Shown here piece by piece: positions 43,201-53,874 of a stretch of 64,000 bases of DNA. The notes under the pieces are model-generated. The model was not told the origin of the DNA. It searched no databases and saw nothing but the letters and a program-made list of their open reading frames with translations. Source of the DNA: Ypsolopha sequella (Eukaryota; Arthropoda; Insecta; Lepidoptera; Ypsolophidae). The stretch is from positions 13,925,977 through 13,989,976 of the forward strand of contig OW203989.1 in NCBI GenBank assembly GCA_934047225.1, read 5' to 3'. The translations under genes and the position numbers were made by a program. The first letter of the stretch is position 1. Each line of letters begins with the position of its first letter.

Positions 43201-44508
43201 CCTTCTCCAAAAAGCTGCAAACTCGCAATAACCAAACCTTTTTCCAATATATTTATATAATTGAAATCTTTCCTATTTATAGGGAAATTTATGATTCCAA
43301 AATTATTTAAACTAAGCTATGTACATATGTACTGAAGCTTTATTTATTTTAAAATAAAATGCTTTATCTGAATCTATGAAATTCACAATTTCGATATCAA
43401 AATCACCAACTTTATTTAAGGCTGATCATGTGATTTTTCTCATTGAACACTTTATCATGGAAACCACTCTAAATGGATTAAAATATGAACTTGAAGTCTG
43501 CCCTAATTGATAAATGAGTAACTATGGACCCGAAACTATTCTTTCTAGTTGCAAATTCAATACTAGATAATTTCACTGGATGCAAGACTTTACCAAAATA
43601 AACCATTTTTATGAAAGGTTACTGCAAAATTGATCAAACAATTATTACAGAATTTGAAACACTTTCTTAGTAATATTATATGGAAATATCTCTGATTTTT
43701 ATTGAGAGAATATTACTTCCAAATTATTCATTCTATTTGCAAACCCACATAAGATTTTACTCGGATTTTCACAACAAAAGCACTCACTTCAAACACATCA
43801 CTTACCCTACATAAAGGTCAAACTTGGTTTTCTAAGAAATAATTCTTCACTTTACAAACCTATAGTCAAGAGATTGTTTCTGATCAAAACCAGATTCTCT
43901 CGGCCACAAACCTAAATAATAATCTAGAATTTTCAATAATTCTAGTAACCTGACTGCTCAAACATTTTCCTACCTACATATCTAACACAAAATGTTACAG
44001 GCAACAATATTGGAACCTTCTGGAGTTCTGTCCTACCCACTCAACTTCTCACTCTTTCCCGCGTTCTTTTCTAACCCGTAAATAAATTACCACCCTACAT
44101 CGAAGCATGATAATACTTACTTATTAGTAAGTATAACCTTGAAACTGAAAAATACCAATAATAGATTACCTACCTATGATTTTACCTGCCTATCATGTCC
44201 TAAAACAAATATCCCTAAGCTGTTGGGTGTGTGAATATTTCAAAACTGGAGGAAATTCCTCACATTTACATTTAATTGCGTATGTCAACAGACTCGGGGT
44301 GCAATGAGTTCTGGCCTATCCTAGCTAATATTTGATGAAGCGAGGTGAGTTAGTCCTCTAAATGTGCCTAAAAACCTATTACTCCCTAGCCTATCCCTAT
44401 ATGGGTGCAATATGTACATATATAGATAACAAGGATACTTGTGGCCAAAGAACCTACAACCACAAGCGGATTGGAAGGAAAATAAGGTACCCTGCCAAGT
44501 GCAATGCA
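40222..44508. other. Repeat-poor AT-rich region, no gene seen
   Basis: About 4.3 kb with none of the MITE, SINE, family A or LINE sequences seen elsewhere. A TATA-rich simple tract (ACCCTATATA- and CTATATA-type) lies at 40440-40520. Frames at 41153-41362, 42084-42329 and 42549-42761 have no domains. A poly-T run is at 41788-41795. Possible contents include a large intron, a long non-coding RNA or the non-coding body of an unrecognised element. Confidence 0.4.
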
Positions 44509-44656
44509 GGAGGAAAGATTTTCTCTCGTGTACAAGCCAGTCTCAGCAGATACTATTAAGGCGCATTTTGCTGACCTCGCCCGAGAGAGGAAATTACTGA
44601 AATCGGAAAAACACTCCCGGCGATACCCTACATTATTTGTCCTATACAATTTCAAG
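44509..44656 (+). other. Candidate internal exon (low support)
   Basis: An open stretch bounded by GCAATGCAG on the left and AAG then GTAATT on the right reads EERFSLVYKPVSADT, then IKAHFADLARERKLLKSEK, then HSRRYPTLFVLYNFK. It is less AT-rich than its flanks and has protein-like composition, but I do not recognise it, the acceptor lacks a good pyrimidine tract, and the opposite strand is also open (44386-44715). Chance cannot be excluded. Confidence 0.2.
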
Positions 44657-44974
44657 GTAATTCCTCGCCATACCAGCTCGAGAAACACCCATGCTACCCA
44701 CCCCAGCAACCCCAAACTAGCTACGGATCCTATATTTAATTTACTGAAAGCTACGGTACGACTTTAATACTTTATCAACAAATCACGATTCAAAAAGAAA
44801 CTTGCCTCTGACAAGCCCGCAATGAATATCTAATAAATTAAAAATATGCGCCCGTGACTCTAAATTTTGTACAACAAAACCGAAAATTAAACATTTAGGC
44901 TAAACGAGTGCCTGCCGCTTTAAAAAAAAATACCTTTGGCAAATACGTCTGCATTGCCCAAGAAGAATCAGCTA
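44657..44974. other. Intergenic DNA, no gene seen
   Basis: Nothing recognised. The region borders the decayed end of the Penelope-like fragment. Confidence 0.35.
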
Positions 44975-45718
44975 ATCCCCCGCAAAAGCGCGCGCAATGG
45001 CCTTGTATTCGACAGTTTGAAGCCATCTTATCGGTTGAAAGTTTTGTTTCTTAATTTCAACTGCTTCCCTCACTAATTTTGGAATATAATGACGTTCCGT
45101 CGACAGAATACTTAGTGTTAGCAACACAAGACGACAAAGAGCCCCTACCGGACGAGCGTGACAACAATTTGAGTGATCAACGACTGCACGCGCACGGTGG
45201 ATATAAATGGCTGGAACTGAGCGGCGCGCGCCTTTATGTTTTGTAAACTTGTGCTGAAATTATTAAATCACGGTTTACTTTTATTTTGCGGCTCTTGACC
45301 AAAGACCTGCACACCATCAGCCGCCTGAAGTTATCATTGGTTTATGCAGCTCAATCCAGTGATTGTTACCTATTCCAAGTAGATGTTCTGCTATGGCTGA
45401 TTTGTTGAGTTCACGATTCTTGACCAATCTTATGTGCTCCTTGGTACGTTGGGACACGGTCCTTTTTGTCTGACCAATGTACGAGCTTCCGCAGCTGCAA
45501 TCAATATTGTACACACCTGGTTTTTCTAGTAGGAAAAAATCTTTGGGAGTCTTCATGAAATCTGATACTTTTGCGTGGGGAGTAAACACGGCCTTAATGG
45601 AAAATTTTCCTAAAAGTCTATCTGTTTTGTCAGTTACTCCCTTAACAAAGGGTGAGAAAGCTGGTGGTCTCTCTGCTGTCGATGTTTTCTTCAGTTTAGG
45701 TGGTTTTGGTTTCTTCAC
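44975..45718 (-). pseudogene. Penelope-like retroelement, GIY-YIG endonuclease end
   Basis: Penelope-like elements encode a telomerase-related reverse transcriptase followed by a GIY-YIG nuclease; only the nuclease end is here. Positions 45718-45317 read 133 residues, with FSIKAVFTPHAKVSDFMKTP, then GVYNIDCSCGSSYIGQTKRT (the GIY and YIG motifs plus the Cys pair typical of this group), then QRTKEH and AIAEHLLG. The frame stops after HKPMI plus four residues, and the expected continuation reappears about 215 bases on (45121 downward): LSILSTERHYIPKLVREAVE, then a frameshifted FNR-DGFKLSNT. So the ORF has a 215-bp insertion and a frameshift. The reverse transcriptase domain is missing. Confidence 0.75.
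45121..45336. mobile_element. Insertion of about 215 bp within the Penelope-like ORF
   Basis: Inferred from the interrupted protein reading on either side. The insert carries, on the minus strand, AAAATAAAAG near its start and a TATA-like ATTTATATCC in the middle, and is GC-richer than the neighbourhood. No inverted ends or clear target duplication were found, so its class is unknown. Confidence 0.35.
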
Positions 45719-45738
45719 ATGACCATATTATCCATTTC

Positions 45739-45796
45739 GACGTAGCACAGTCTTCACATGCTCAAGTTCGTAGCACAGTCTTCACATGCTCAAATT
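45739..45796. repeat. 28-bp tandem duplication
   Basis: Two copies of CGTAGCACAGTCTTCACATG plus CTCAAGTT or CTCAAATT, differing at one base. It lies between the Penelope-like fragment and the inverted exon copy. Confidence 0.85.
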
Positions 45797-45850
45797 CGGG
45801 AAAATATAAAAACCAAACACGGTGAGTACCGTACTCCTAATAATGTTTAT
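45797..45850 (+). repeat. Inverted partner of the 40.17-kb exon end
   Basis: Reads GGGAAAATATAAAAACCAAA, then CACG, then GTGAGTACCGTACTCC, then TAATAATGTTTAT: the reverse complement of 40141-40200 with few changes. Homology stops abruptly on both sides. The direct 14-mer TATGTAGTAATTTT is found at 45848-45861 and at 40110-40123, outside the pair. Confidence 0.7.
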
Positions 45851-46377
45851 GTAGTAATTTTTTGTAAAAATATGTAGTATACCCTCTTTATAAGAATATT
45901 ATAAAGATCACTTTTAATTAGCATTAAATCTAGTACAATTAGTGTAACCTAGATAAAATATAGAGTCAATAAGTTAATATGTTTGCTACGTTTTTCTAGA
46001 AAATGGAAAATCTTAGCGACCTATGTGTATAAAGGACTACAAAGTTCTTTAAGAAATTCTAGAGCTAAGTACATAAATCCATTACACAACGTTATTTGCA
46101 GCCCTATTATAATGATGACTTACTATGTGTACTCTACCCTACTCTAAAGCTTCAAAATAAATTCATCCCTATTCAAAGGTATTTGATTCCAAAATAGATT
46201 TAAGGTCTCGAGTGAATTTCAGCTTCAGAGTACGTTAGTACCCGGAGAGCAAAGCTCATGATACGGATTTCTTGGCTAGACAATGCTATATGCGTATATA
46301 AAATGCAATGTCTGTCTGTCTTTCTGTCCTTATGTATCAGACGGATTTTGGTGCCGTATTTATTGTTAGCTAGGGGT
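45851..46377. other. Intergenic DNA, no gene seen
   Basis: No gene or recognisable repeat. Confidence 0.4.
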
Positions 46378-46470
46378 TATTAAAAAAAACGGGGCAAGTT
46401 CGAGTCGGACGTGCGCACAAAGAGTTCCGTACCACCACACAAATACGGGTACGGAACCCTAAAAACATGG
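46378..46470. repeat. Short deleted family A repeat
   Basis: An A-rich lead, then GGGGCAAGTTCGAGTCGGAC, TGCGCACAAAGAGTTCCGTA and ACGGGTACGGAACCCTAAAA. Same short form as 12189-12270, with similar following sequence. Confidence 0.65.
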
Positions 46471-46547
46471 TAAATAATTCAACTTGCAGTTATGTAAGAC
46501 TAACTTAACTTGACACTTACGATCAATTAAACTCTACATAACATCAG

Positions 46548-46895
46548 GTGGTAGAGCTGATGCCGGGCTCGACTGTGGAGGTACCCCATCTTACTTGGAG
46601 ACCCCTCGAAGTAATTCGGGGGAGAGTAAGAGGACAGCTCACAGGCAAAAACCAGGAGGCTCACCATGCCTGGGACCGATGGATGGCGGTATATCCATCC
46701 CTAATAGCCGGGACTTATATGGAACGGACTGGTGACGGGCAGCGGCGTCACTGGTGCGAGGGTTCCGGCACCGCGCTCACCAACCCGCCTGCCCAGCGTA
46801 TGTGAGTATGGGCAATTCTTCCAGGATGACCGCCGGGAGTGGCAAAGTCCTGGAAAGTCCAGCAGTGGACGAACAAGGCTGATGGATGGATGGAT
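46548..46895 (+). pseudogene. LINE 3'-end scrap with (GGAT)n tail
   Basis: A GC-rich piece that ends AAAGTCCAGCAGTGGACGAA, then CAAGGCTGATGGATGGATGG. I recognise the 'ccagcagtggacg...aggctgatg' ending followed by a tetranucleotide run as a typical 3' terminus of lepidopteran endonuclease/reverse-transcriptase LINEs. The frames here on both strands are remnants and shadows. Catalytic parts are absent. Confidence 0.5.
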
Positions 46896-47080
46896 GGATG
46901 GATCTTTAACGGTGCTAAAGTTATGAGGCTGTGACACACGGACGGACGGACAAAGGAGTCTCACTATAAAGATTCCTTTTGTACCTTTTAGGTACGGAAC
47001 CCTGAAAATTACAAATTTATCATCTACAATACGGAACCCTAGGTACGCAAGTCTGACTCGTTATTGGCCGTTTTTTTTGT
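46896..47080. repeat. Family A fragment, internally deleted
   Basis: TCTTTAACGGTGCTAAAGTT, GTGACACACGGACGGACGG, TTTAGGTACGGAACCCTGAA, then directly AATACGGAACCCTAGGTACG and GTTATTGGCCG. Both ends of the long form are present without the middle. Confidence 0.65.
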
Positions 47081-47562
47081 TATTCTATTTTCATTCATCC
47101 CAACGCAATTTTAATCTAGATGGCGCTGTCTGTCATGTACATCGCGATATCGTTTGATTATTGCTAAACCTTCTTAACCGCTGGTCTGTAACAGAGGAGT
47201 GAGGCAAAAACCCATACGTGTTATGATGTGGAAATTTTTGAAAAGGGCTAGGAGGTCTCCCTGTCATTATACAGGATGACTAATTCCGACCCCTTGTGAA
47301 CCTTATGATTAGGGATAGGGAGAGGGACGCTCTAGTTAGATCATGAACCATGGACAACGAACAACCCAGACGACGAACGTCGCTTAGACGGCATCTGGTT
47401 TGAATCAGAGCCCTTATTATAATAATCTGCTTTCGACTAATTTGACAGATGAGTAGATAGACAAGACAGAGACAGACCACTTTTTTATATGCAATTACAC
47501 ATCATAATCAGTATAATGTCTAAAATTCTCAACACATTAACGTAACAAAACATGGTGCGAGC
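47081..47562. other. Intergenic DNA with dispersed repeat
   Basis: 47415-47530 is the inverted copy of the repeat at 36660-36785. No gene. Confidence 0.45.
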
Positions 47563-48410
47563 ATGGTAAAACACCGGGATTCGTTAAGAGAAAAATTCAA
47601 AGAAATTCATATATTAACTCTTCCTTGTGAATTTATTTACCAAGTTCTTAGATATGTCAGAAAAAATATTGAGTCTTTCCCAAGGATTGGCCATCAACAC
47701 TGTAGAGAAACCAGAAATAGGCATAAACTGGCTTTTCCAAAAATCAGACTTGCCAAGGTGAGTACCTCTTTCGTAGGACATGGTATAAGACATTACAATA
47801 AACTTTACAATAAGCAGGGCCTACTGAAAAAGGCATATAATTTATGATTCCACTAAGGAATTAACATTAATTAATTGCAAACTGGAAAAGTAAATAGACT
47901 ATATGATACAAGTAGACAAAAATATATATGTTTTTTTTTTTTTCATTTCAACTTGAATTCCTGCTGTCTTGTATTTTCTTATCCCTTAGTTAAAGTAGAT
48001 ATAAGTCATTTGTATAGTAAAAGTTTTATGTAAAAAAAATGATCTTGCTAAGTTTCTTGCCTGTTCTGCTTAGCAAGACTAATCGATCGAATGGGCGGAG
48101 TATTGTATTTATATATGTAACCTATTAGTATGTAGTATATAGGATGTGATTTGGTCGGCCGCCTGGGTTCGGGCGGTTGAATGGATTTCACCTTGTATAA
48201 TAATATATTTTACCTATCATTTGAATCGTATATATATTGCTACATAAATTAAATACACCTTTAATCTAATTCATGTACAATTGTACATGTATATTTATTA
48301 CATTTACATTTATTATTGTATTACATATTTTTTATTAGATTAAATTTGACGTGCGAAAAGTGTATTATATATACCTACTTTGCAAAATAAACCATTTGAA
48401 TTTGACATTT
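47563..48410 (+). pseudogene. LINE 3' end, plus strand (Jockey-like)
   Basis: Positions 47563-47847 read a reverse-transcriptase C-terminus (LREKFKEIHILTLPCEFIYQ and onwards, KLAFPKIRLAKVSTSFVGHG, then IRHYNKLYNKQGLLKKAYNL). The 3' untranslated region follows, with GATCTTGCTAAGTTTCTTGC and CTTAGCAAGACTAATCGATC (a possible hairpin) and TTTTATTAGATTAAATTTGA. The 3' untranslated region recurs inverted at 49270-50125 and again in part at 51810-52050. Coding sequence upstream is missing. Confidence 0.65.
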
Positions 48411-49269
48411 TAGTGAATCAAGTTGAAGTTATACGAGCTGTTGCCAGTTTCAGAGATTCAGGAGGCTATGCGAATTTTATTGTTGTCACCAATGATATGT
48501 CACTGTCATTCCAAGCAAAAAAACGCGCAAAGCGAGAGGGGCGGATACAGGGTGAAAAGGCAAAAAATAGTTTTATACTTTTATAAGAAAACTAAAATAG
48601 CTAGCAAAATTTCCATAATCAAAACTCTACATATTGTTGAAACCCATTTAATAAAATATGATTGATTTCGGTACATGGTTCCTATTCGTCAAACGAGGAG
48701 AAAAAGTGTGTTTGAAGACCTCATTTCAACAATAATTTCTATACAAGAAAATTTGTCCAATTACAAAACCCTAGATTTGAGAGTCAAAATGCATATACCA
48801 GAAATGTATTACAATTTTCCGTGGATTTCATGAAATACACAGAAAAGTATTTTTTTTTACATTCGGAGACGCGGGCAAAAGCTAGTAGTAAATAAAACCA
48901 TAATAATGTGAGAATAAGAAAGGCGGACCAACACAAAGGCGATTTAGACCAGACAGAGTGTAAGCTCAGAACTGAGAGGGTTATATTCTGTCTTCCTTAT
49001 CTATGGTTGTTTTGGCTTGGAAATGGGGTGCTTAGGTGGGTAGAAATGTCTACTTTAATGAATGTTATTGCACGTTCACCTTTCTACAGAATAAATTAAT
49101 TTTGTTTTTCTATGTCAATCAACACGGCTTTTCCCTGTACAATAAAATACAAAAAAGTTTATTTGCACACAACAATGAAAGGAAAATTAAATCAGTGGAA
49201 TCTACATTACCTATGAAATTGCCGAAATTTTATTACAGATTTATGAGTTCATAATTTCTGTAATTCAGT
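48411..49269. repeat. Spacer with diverged repeats
   Basis: 48520-48800 is a diverged copy of the repeat at 15528-15960 (GAGGGGCGGATACAGG; ACCCATTTAATAAAATATG; CCTCATTTCAACAATAATTT). 48865-48890 is the reverse of the CCCGCGGC repeat's end. The remainder has no recognised content; small frames here are not genes. Confidence 0.5.
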
Positions 49270-50125
49270 AGCTAATTCAAATTCAAATAGTTTATTTTGC
49301 AAAGCAGGTATAGATATATACACTTTTTACACGTCAAATTTAATCTAATAAAGAAAATATATGTAATAGAATAATAAATGTACATGAACTAAATTAAAGG
49401 TTTATTTAATTGATGTAGCAATATATTTACGATTAAAATGATAGGTAAAATATATATTATACAAGGTAAAATCCAATCAGCCGCCCGAACCCATACCGGA
49501 GACCCGGCCAGGGACCAGGAACAAGGTTCAATGATCACCAACCGAGCCCCCAGCACGAATCCAGGCGGCCGACCAAATCCCATCCTATATACTACATACT
49601 AATAGGTTACATATATAAATACATGCCTACCTCCGCCCATTCGATTAGTCTTGCTAAGAAGAAGGGCAAGAAACTTAGCAAGATCATGTCTTTTTTTTCA
49701 ACATAAAACTTATACTATACAATATATGACTTATATCTACTTTAACCAAGGGATAAGAAAATACAAGACAGTAGGAATTCAGGTTAATGAAAAAAAGAAA
49801 AACATATATATCTTTGTCTACCTGTCTCATATAGTCCTTTTCCTTTTACAGTCTGTAATCAATTAATGTTTACACCTTAGAGGAATCATAAGTTAAGAAA
49901 TTATACTATTTAATTAAATTATAACTTACTACGAGTATCATTATCACTGTAACACCATGCTTCACCATCATCCAAATATTCATTTATTTTATAATATGCC
50001 TTTTTCAATAGGCCCTGCTTAATATACAGTTTAAACTTATTCTCTGACAAAGTAAGGACCTCCTTTGGAAGTTTATTGTAAAATCTTATTTCGATTGTTT
50101 GTTTTTGTTTAAAAGTTGATTTCAA
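49270..50125 (-). pseudogene. LINE 3' end, minus strand (Jockey-like)
   Basis: The minus strand of 50125-49919 reads IEIRFYNKLPKEVLTLSENK, then FKLYIKQGLLKKAYYKINEY, a reverse-transcriptase C-terminus. The same 3' untranslated region as at 47.85-48.41 kb follows (TTGCTAAGTTTCTTGCCCTT, GGTTCGGGCGGCTGATTGGA). It carries a segment of about 100 bases (49497-49560, with CCGGAGACCCGGCCAGGGAC) absent from the plus-strand copy. Confidence 0.65.
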
Positions 50126-51669
50126 GGTTTTGCATCTACGTATTAAATTTTGTTTTTATTGTCAGTTTGATAACTAAAATTTTATTTTCAAAAACAATTC
50201 GTCCTAAATTCGATCCGTTTCCATGATAAGATTCGTATACATTTTTTACAGCACACACTTTACAAAAATTTAATTAATGTTGCTGTTAGCTTAATGTTGT
50301 CTCATTTATACACAAAAGAAACCATAAAATTAGGATTTGTCATTCCTAAAAAAATGCAAAAATGTTAGTACTGAAAATTGAGTTTCCTTCAAATTCTCCA
50401 TACAAAACATTATATTAAAAGTAAATGGTTATAATCTGGCGGCTTTAGTAGATAAAAATGTTTTCTTTTTGATCTTTGGAGGAAGAATCTATTTAAAAAG
50501 GAATTGATGAAAAGTATATGACCAATCTGTGAATGTGTTTTCACAAACATTTTCCCAACTGACGTTTAAATCTCCAACTGCACCGACAGTTACAATGAAA
50601 AATCGTATTCCCGGAAACTATTTCCTTCTAGCCTTCACGTTCAATAAGAGAGGACTTGTTGATACTCTCGGCTGAACGTTTTTATATTTTTCATTCTGTC
50701 ACCGCGTCAGGTGTGCTTGACGATGATTTATGTCGCCGCTGAAATCGGAGAATTAAACGAGCCCTGACTCGCTGCAGATATTCCATATTTGTTTTGTGAT
50801 GAAAACAGAAAAAGAAGTTCCATAATAGCTTGTTAAGATTGCTTAACCAAACATCCAATTACTTGATACAAAAACAAATCTTTCCCCTTATATTAACAAA
50901 GCACGCTCGCAAATACCGCAAAAATGTACTAAACAAACGCACATAAAACGCTTCCTCTTTTCCGAAAAAGGGAAACAATGTTCCGGGAGGGTCGTAAATT
51001 GGGCAAAAAGTAAATTCTGTTATTGAAGAGAACAAACAAGGAAATCGAATATCTTCTCCATCTGATTTGAGATGCGAGGGTAAAGAGAGGGGCGGGCGGC
51101 GCGGCGGCGTCATGACGAGAGGACACGCGGCGACGCGGGCAATCAGAGCTTCAAACCGTCACGCGTTTTGTTTACTTGTAACAATAACTCGCTTTTATGT
51201 TCGAAAAGAAGCGCTGAATGATAAAAATGATGGATGTAAAAATGCTTTACACACTTCAGTGAACTGGTATTAAATTCTAAAGCACAAAAGTTAAAACAGA
51301 AATAAATTTGTAAACGAAAAGCGCATGACGTAAAAAGGAACAAAATTCATTACGTTTTCCTCCTCCAAGCGTTTATATAAAATTGTGTTTTAAGACACCT
51401 TTTTTTCTCAAGAAGATAAAGAGCATGTCGTTTTAAAGGAGTTTAAAACCAGCTAATTACGTTGAAGAAAATCCTACTGTGAAGAGAGCAGTAAAAAATA
51501 GGTGAGCGTGCGTTTAAGTGCGGCTCCTTTACTGGCGTTAGTTAAGTGTTTCAACTTTTGTACTGAAATAAATTTATTTTATAGGTGAAGGAAATTATAT
51601 TTTGAGCTCCTTATATCAAAAGACTTATTTAACACTTCGCGCTTTTTATCTACATACACAATTACGTAA
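50126..51669. other. Intergenic DNA, no gene seen
   Basis: A GC-rich purine-biased patch at about 51070-51140 produces short overlapping frames on both strands. No recognised domains. Otherwise AT-rich. Confidence 0.45.
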
Positions 51670-51810
51670 ACGTCCGTCTCTCAAAGGGGTAGGCAGATAC
51701 CATAGATTTCTATGTGCTGCGATCCGGACATACCTCTTTCGCCTCTTCCACATTCACCAATTTAGCCAAATACAATACAAGCTCTTCTAATCCGGGTGCT
51801 TTGACTTTCA
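51670..51810 (-). pseudogene. LINE reverse-transcriptase C-terminal scrap (copy 3 of 3)
   Basis: Same family as 14827-15035, more decayed: plus-strand CGTCTCTCAAAGGGGTAGGC, CTATGTGCTGCGATCCGGAC and CTCTTTCGCCTCTTCCACAT correspond to the reverse of the 'RSRWRSVVSAYP' tail region. Confidence 0.55.
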
Positions 51811-52256
51811 TTTTATATGGGACAGGTAGACAAAGGTACTATATATTTTTCTTGCCTTCATTACATAATTTTCTCCTGTCTTGTATTTTTTTATCTATTT
51901 ATTCAATTAAAGTATAGGCTTATTTTTTACAGTTAGTTGTAACTAATATTATGAAAAAAAAGACATGATCTTGCTAAGTTTCTTGCCCTTCTTCTTAGCA
52001 AGACAAATTGAATGGGCGGAGTTAGGCATATATTTATTATATATATTGGATATATTTATAATATTATTTATTGCTTATTCCTGTATTTTTATTTTATTCA
52101 AGTGTATTTTTTTTAATCTTTATTATTCCCCTGCATATTTCCCCATATTATTATTTATGACATAAAACTATTACCTGTACACATAGATAATTTAATAACT
52201 TAGATTACATTAAAACTGACCTGTAATAAGTGTATCTGTTATACCTACATTAAATA
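51811..52256 (+). repeat. LINE 3' untranslated region, third copy
   Basis: TCTCCTGTCTTGTATTTTTT, then GACATGATCTTGCTAAGTTT and CTTGCCCTTCTTCTTAGCAA match the 3' untranslated region at 47.9-48.1 kb. Frames through it are low-complexity hydrophobic readings of AT-rich DNA. Confidence 0.6.
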
Positions 52257-52382
52257 ATAGTAGTTTATGCTACTAGGGCGCAAAGGAATAAATTACGAGG
52301 ACGATTTAAAACACGAGCGTAGCGAGTGTTTTAAACTTAACCGAGTAATTTATTGCTCTTACGCCCGTGTATCATACTACGT
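52257..52382. mobile_element. Palindromic element (about 126 bp)
   Basis: Arms share GGGCG, GGAATAAATTAC or GAGTAATTTATT, GATTTAAAACACGAGCGTAG and its reverse, centred on GCGTAGCGAGTG near 52322. A short MITE-like palindrome. Confidence 0.6.
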
Positions 52383-52849
52383 TTTTCAATGCATAGTGTG
52401 AGGAAATAAAACAAATATAATTTTGTGAACTTTAAATTGTAATTGGCTCAAAAGGACTGTATCCAGAGCCGTCAAAAAGTTGAAAAAAACTATGACATTT
52501 ATGGTACACAGGAAAAGCTGCAGGTTAGCCAACCATTGTAAAAAAATAAAAATAAAAAAATAATAATAAAGCCCTAGGGCAAAATAATCGACTTTCTGTT
52601 CGGTTTTGATGCATAAAAAGTGGGCCTTTACGAGCACATGCATTGAAAATAAATATACTTCATATTTCATTTCATTTCAGTATGTTATCAATTTTCCTCT
52701 ACGCGGCGAACCGGTCGAACGTTTCCACTTGCGGTGCGCATCATCATAATTACATAATTTCGTCACTCGCTTATTACCTATAAGTATATTGTTTTGTCTA
52801 TATATCCTATTAAAATAAAAAAAATCTATCGCTTCATGTTATTACAAGC
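52383..52849. other. Intergenic DNA, no gene seen
   Basis: A minus-strand frame at 52386-52670 is AT-rich and without domains. Confidence 0.4.
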
Positions 52850-53285
52850 TTTTGCCCGCGGCCTTGCTTGCCAGCTATTTTATCACAAAACCCCTTATAG
52901 CCTATATGTTGATCAGGCCCCGTAGTATAATGTTTAATCGCGCGCGATGCGATCTAGTTGAATTACAGGTGCGAGGAGCGTGGTATACTGTTTAATCTCA
53001 AAAACATCGTGTCACGCTCCTCGCATTTGTGATTTAACTAAGTTGCGTCGCGCGCGATTAAACATTATACTACGGGGGCATGGTTAGTACGATGATAATA
53101 AAGAAATCCGCTGAGTGGTTCTCGAGTTAAAACGAGACAGACAGACAAAGAGACGGATAAAAATTGATAAAATTATAGTTTTGACCTCGCTACAATCAGT
53201 ACTAATAATAACCCATTTCATTTAAAATTTCTCAAAAATATTCAATTTATAGATACGACTTTCTTACAACTTTTCATTATTAGTA
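52850..53285. repeat. CCCGCGGC-type repeat interrupted by a MITE
   Basis: The left part CAAGCTTTTGCCCGCGGCCT through AGCCTATATGTTGATCA and the right part GGTTAGTACGATGATAATAA through ATTATTAGTATAGAT are one repeat of the 61-515 family, split by the palindrome at 52917-53079. Confidence 0.6.
52917..53079. mobile_element. Palindromic MITE (163 bp) with GC-rich ends
   Basis: GCCCCGTAGTATAATGTTTA then ATCGCGCGCGATGCGA on the left, with the reverse complement on the right ending TATACTACGGGGGC. Arms of about 65 bases match with few differences, including GTGCGAGGAGCGTG or its equivalent. Inserted in the CCCGCGGC repeat. Confidence 0.8.
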
Positions 53286-53715
53286 TAGATATTATCATTT
53301 TAATTTTGAATCTCCGGAGTCACAAAGTCAGAGTAAAGGTTTAGTACAAGGCACACTCGAGGTGCGGGAGGAAATTACGTTCTGAAGAGATTACGAGCTA
53401 ATTTCCTTATCATGGAAGCTTGCGACTTTATTTTGTCTGCTATTGAGTTTGACTGTGTATAGTATTGTGTATAAATTATCTGTGCAGGTTAACTTTAAAC
53501 TACATTTTTTTTATTGAAACGAGAAAAATATAGTATCTTTTATATTACATTGTAAAATATTAATATTTTACTCGTGTTAATAAAAATGTTAAATTTCAAA
53601 CTTGCAAAATACAAATCTTTTAAAATTTGTTTAATTTTTGCTGTTAGCCTTGCCCTAAGGCCTTGTAAAAGAAGGCGGTCGATAAGGGCCGGTGTAAAAA
53701 CTCGAAGACCTGCCC
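53286..53715. other. Intergenic DNA, no gene seen
   Basis: Two frames on opposite strands (53540-53737, 53574-53756) are mirror readings and not genes. Confidence 0.4.
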
Positions 53716-53874
53716 CCTTATTCTCTAACTTGAACATCTATCGTTATCGCTATTAATAATGTTACATATTAATGTATCGCAATTGGATAGATAGGACATC
53801 ACACATCTTTTTTAGCCAATCACGATACATTTGAAAGCAATAGCGATAGATGTTTAAGTTAGATAATAAGGCCC
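53716..53874. mobile_element. Palindromic element (about 159 bp)
   Basis: CTTATTCTCTAACTTGAACA then TCTATCGTTATCGCTAT on the left; AATAGCGATAGATGTTTAAG then TTAGATAATAAGG on the right. Imperfect arms of about 38 bases. Confidence 0.6.

Noticed and set aside
44386..44715. 109-residue minus-strand protein
   Set aside because: No domain, and it overlaps the equally open plus strand; the region is only slightly less AT-rich than average.
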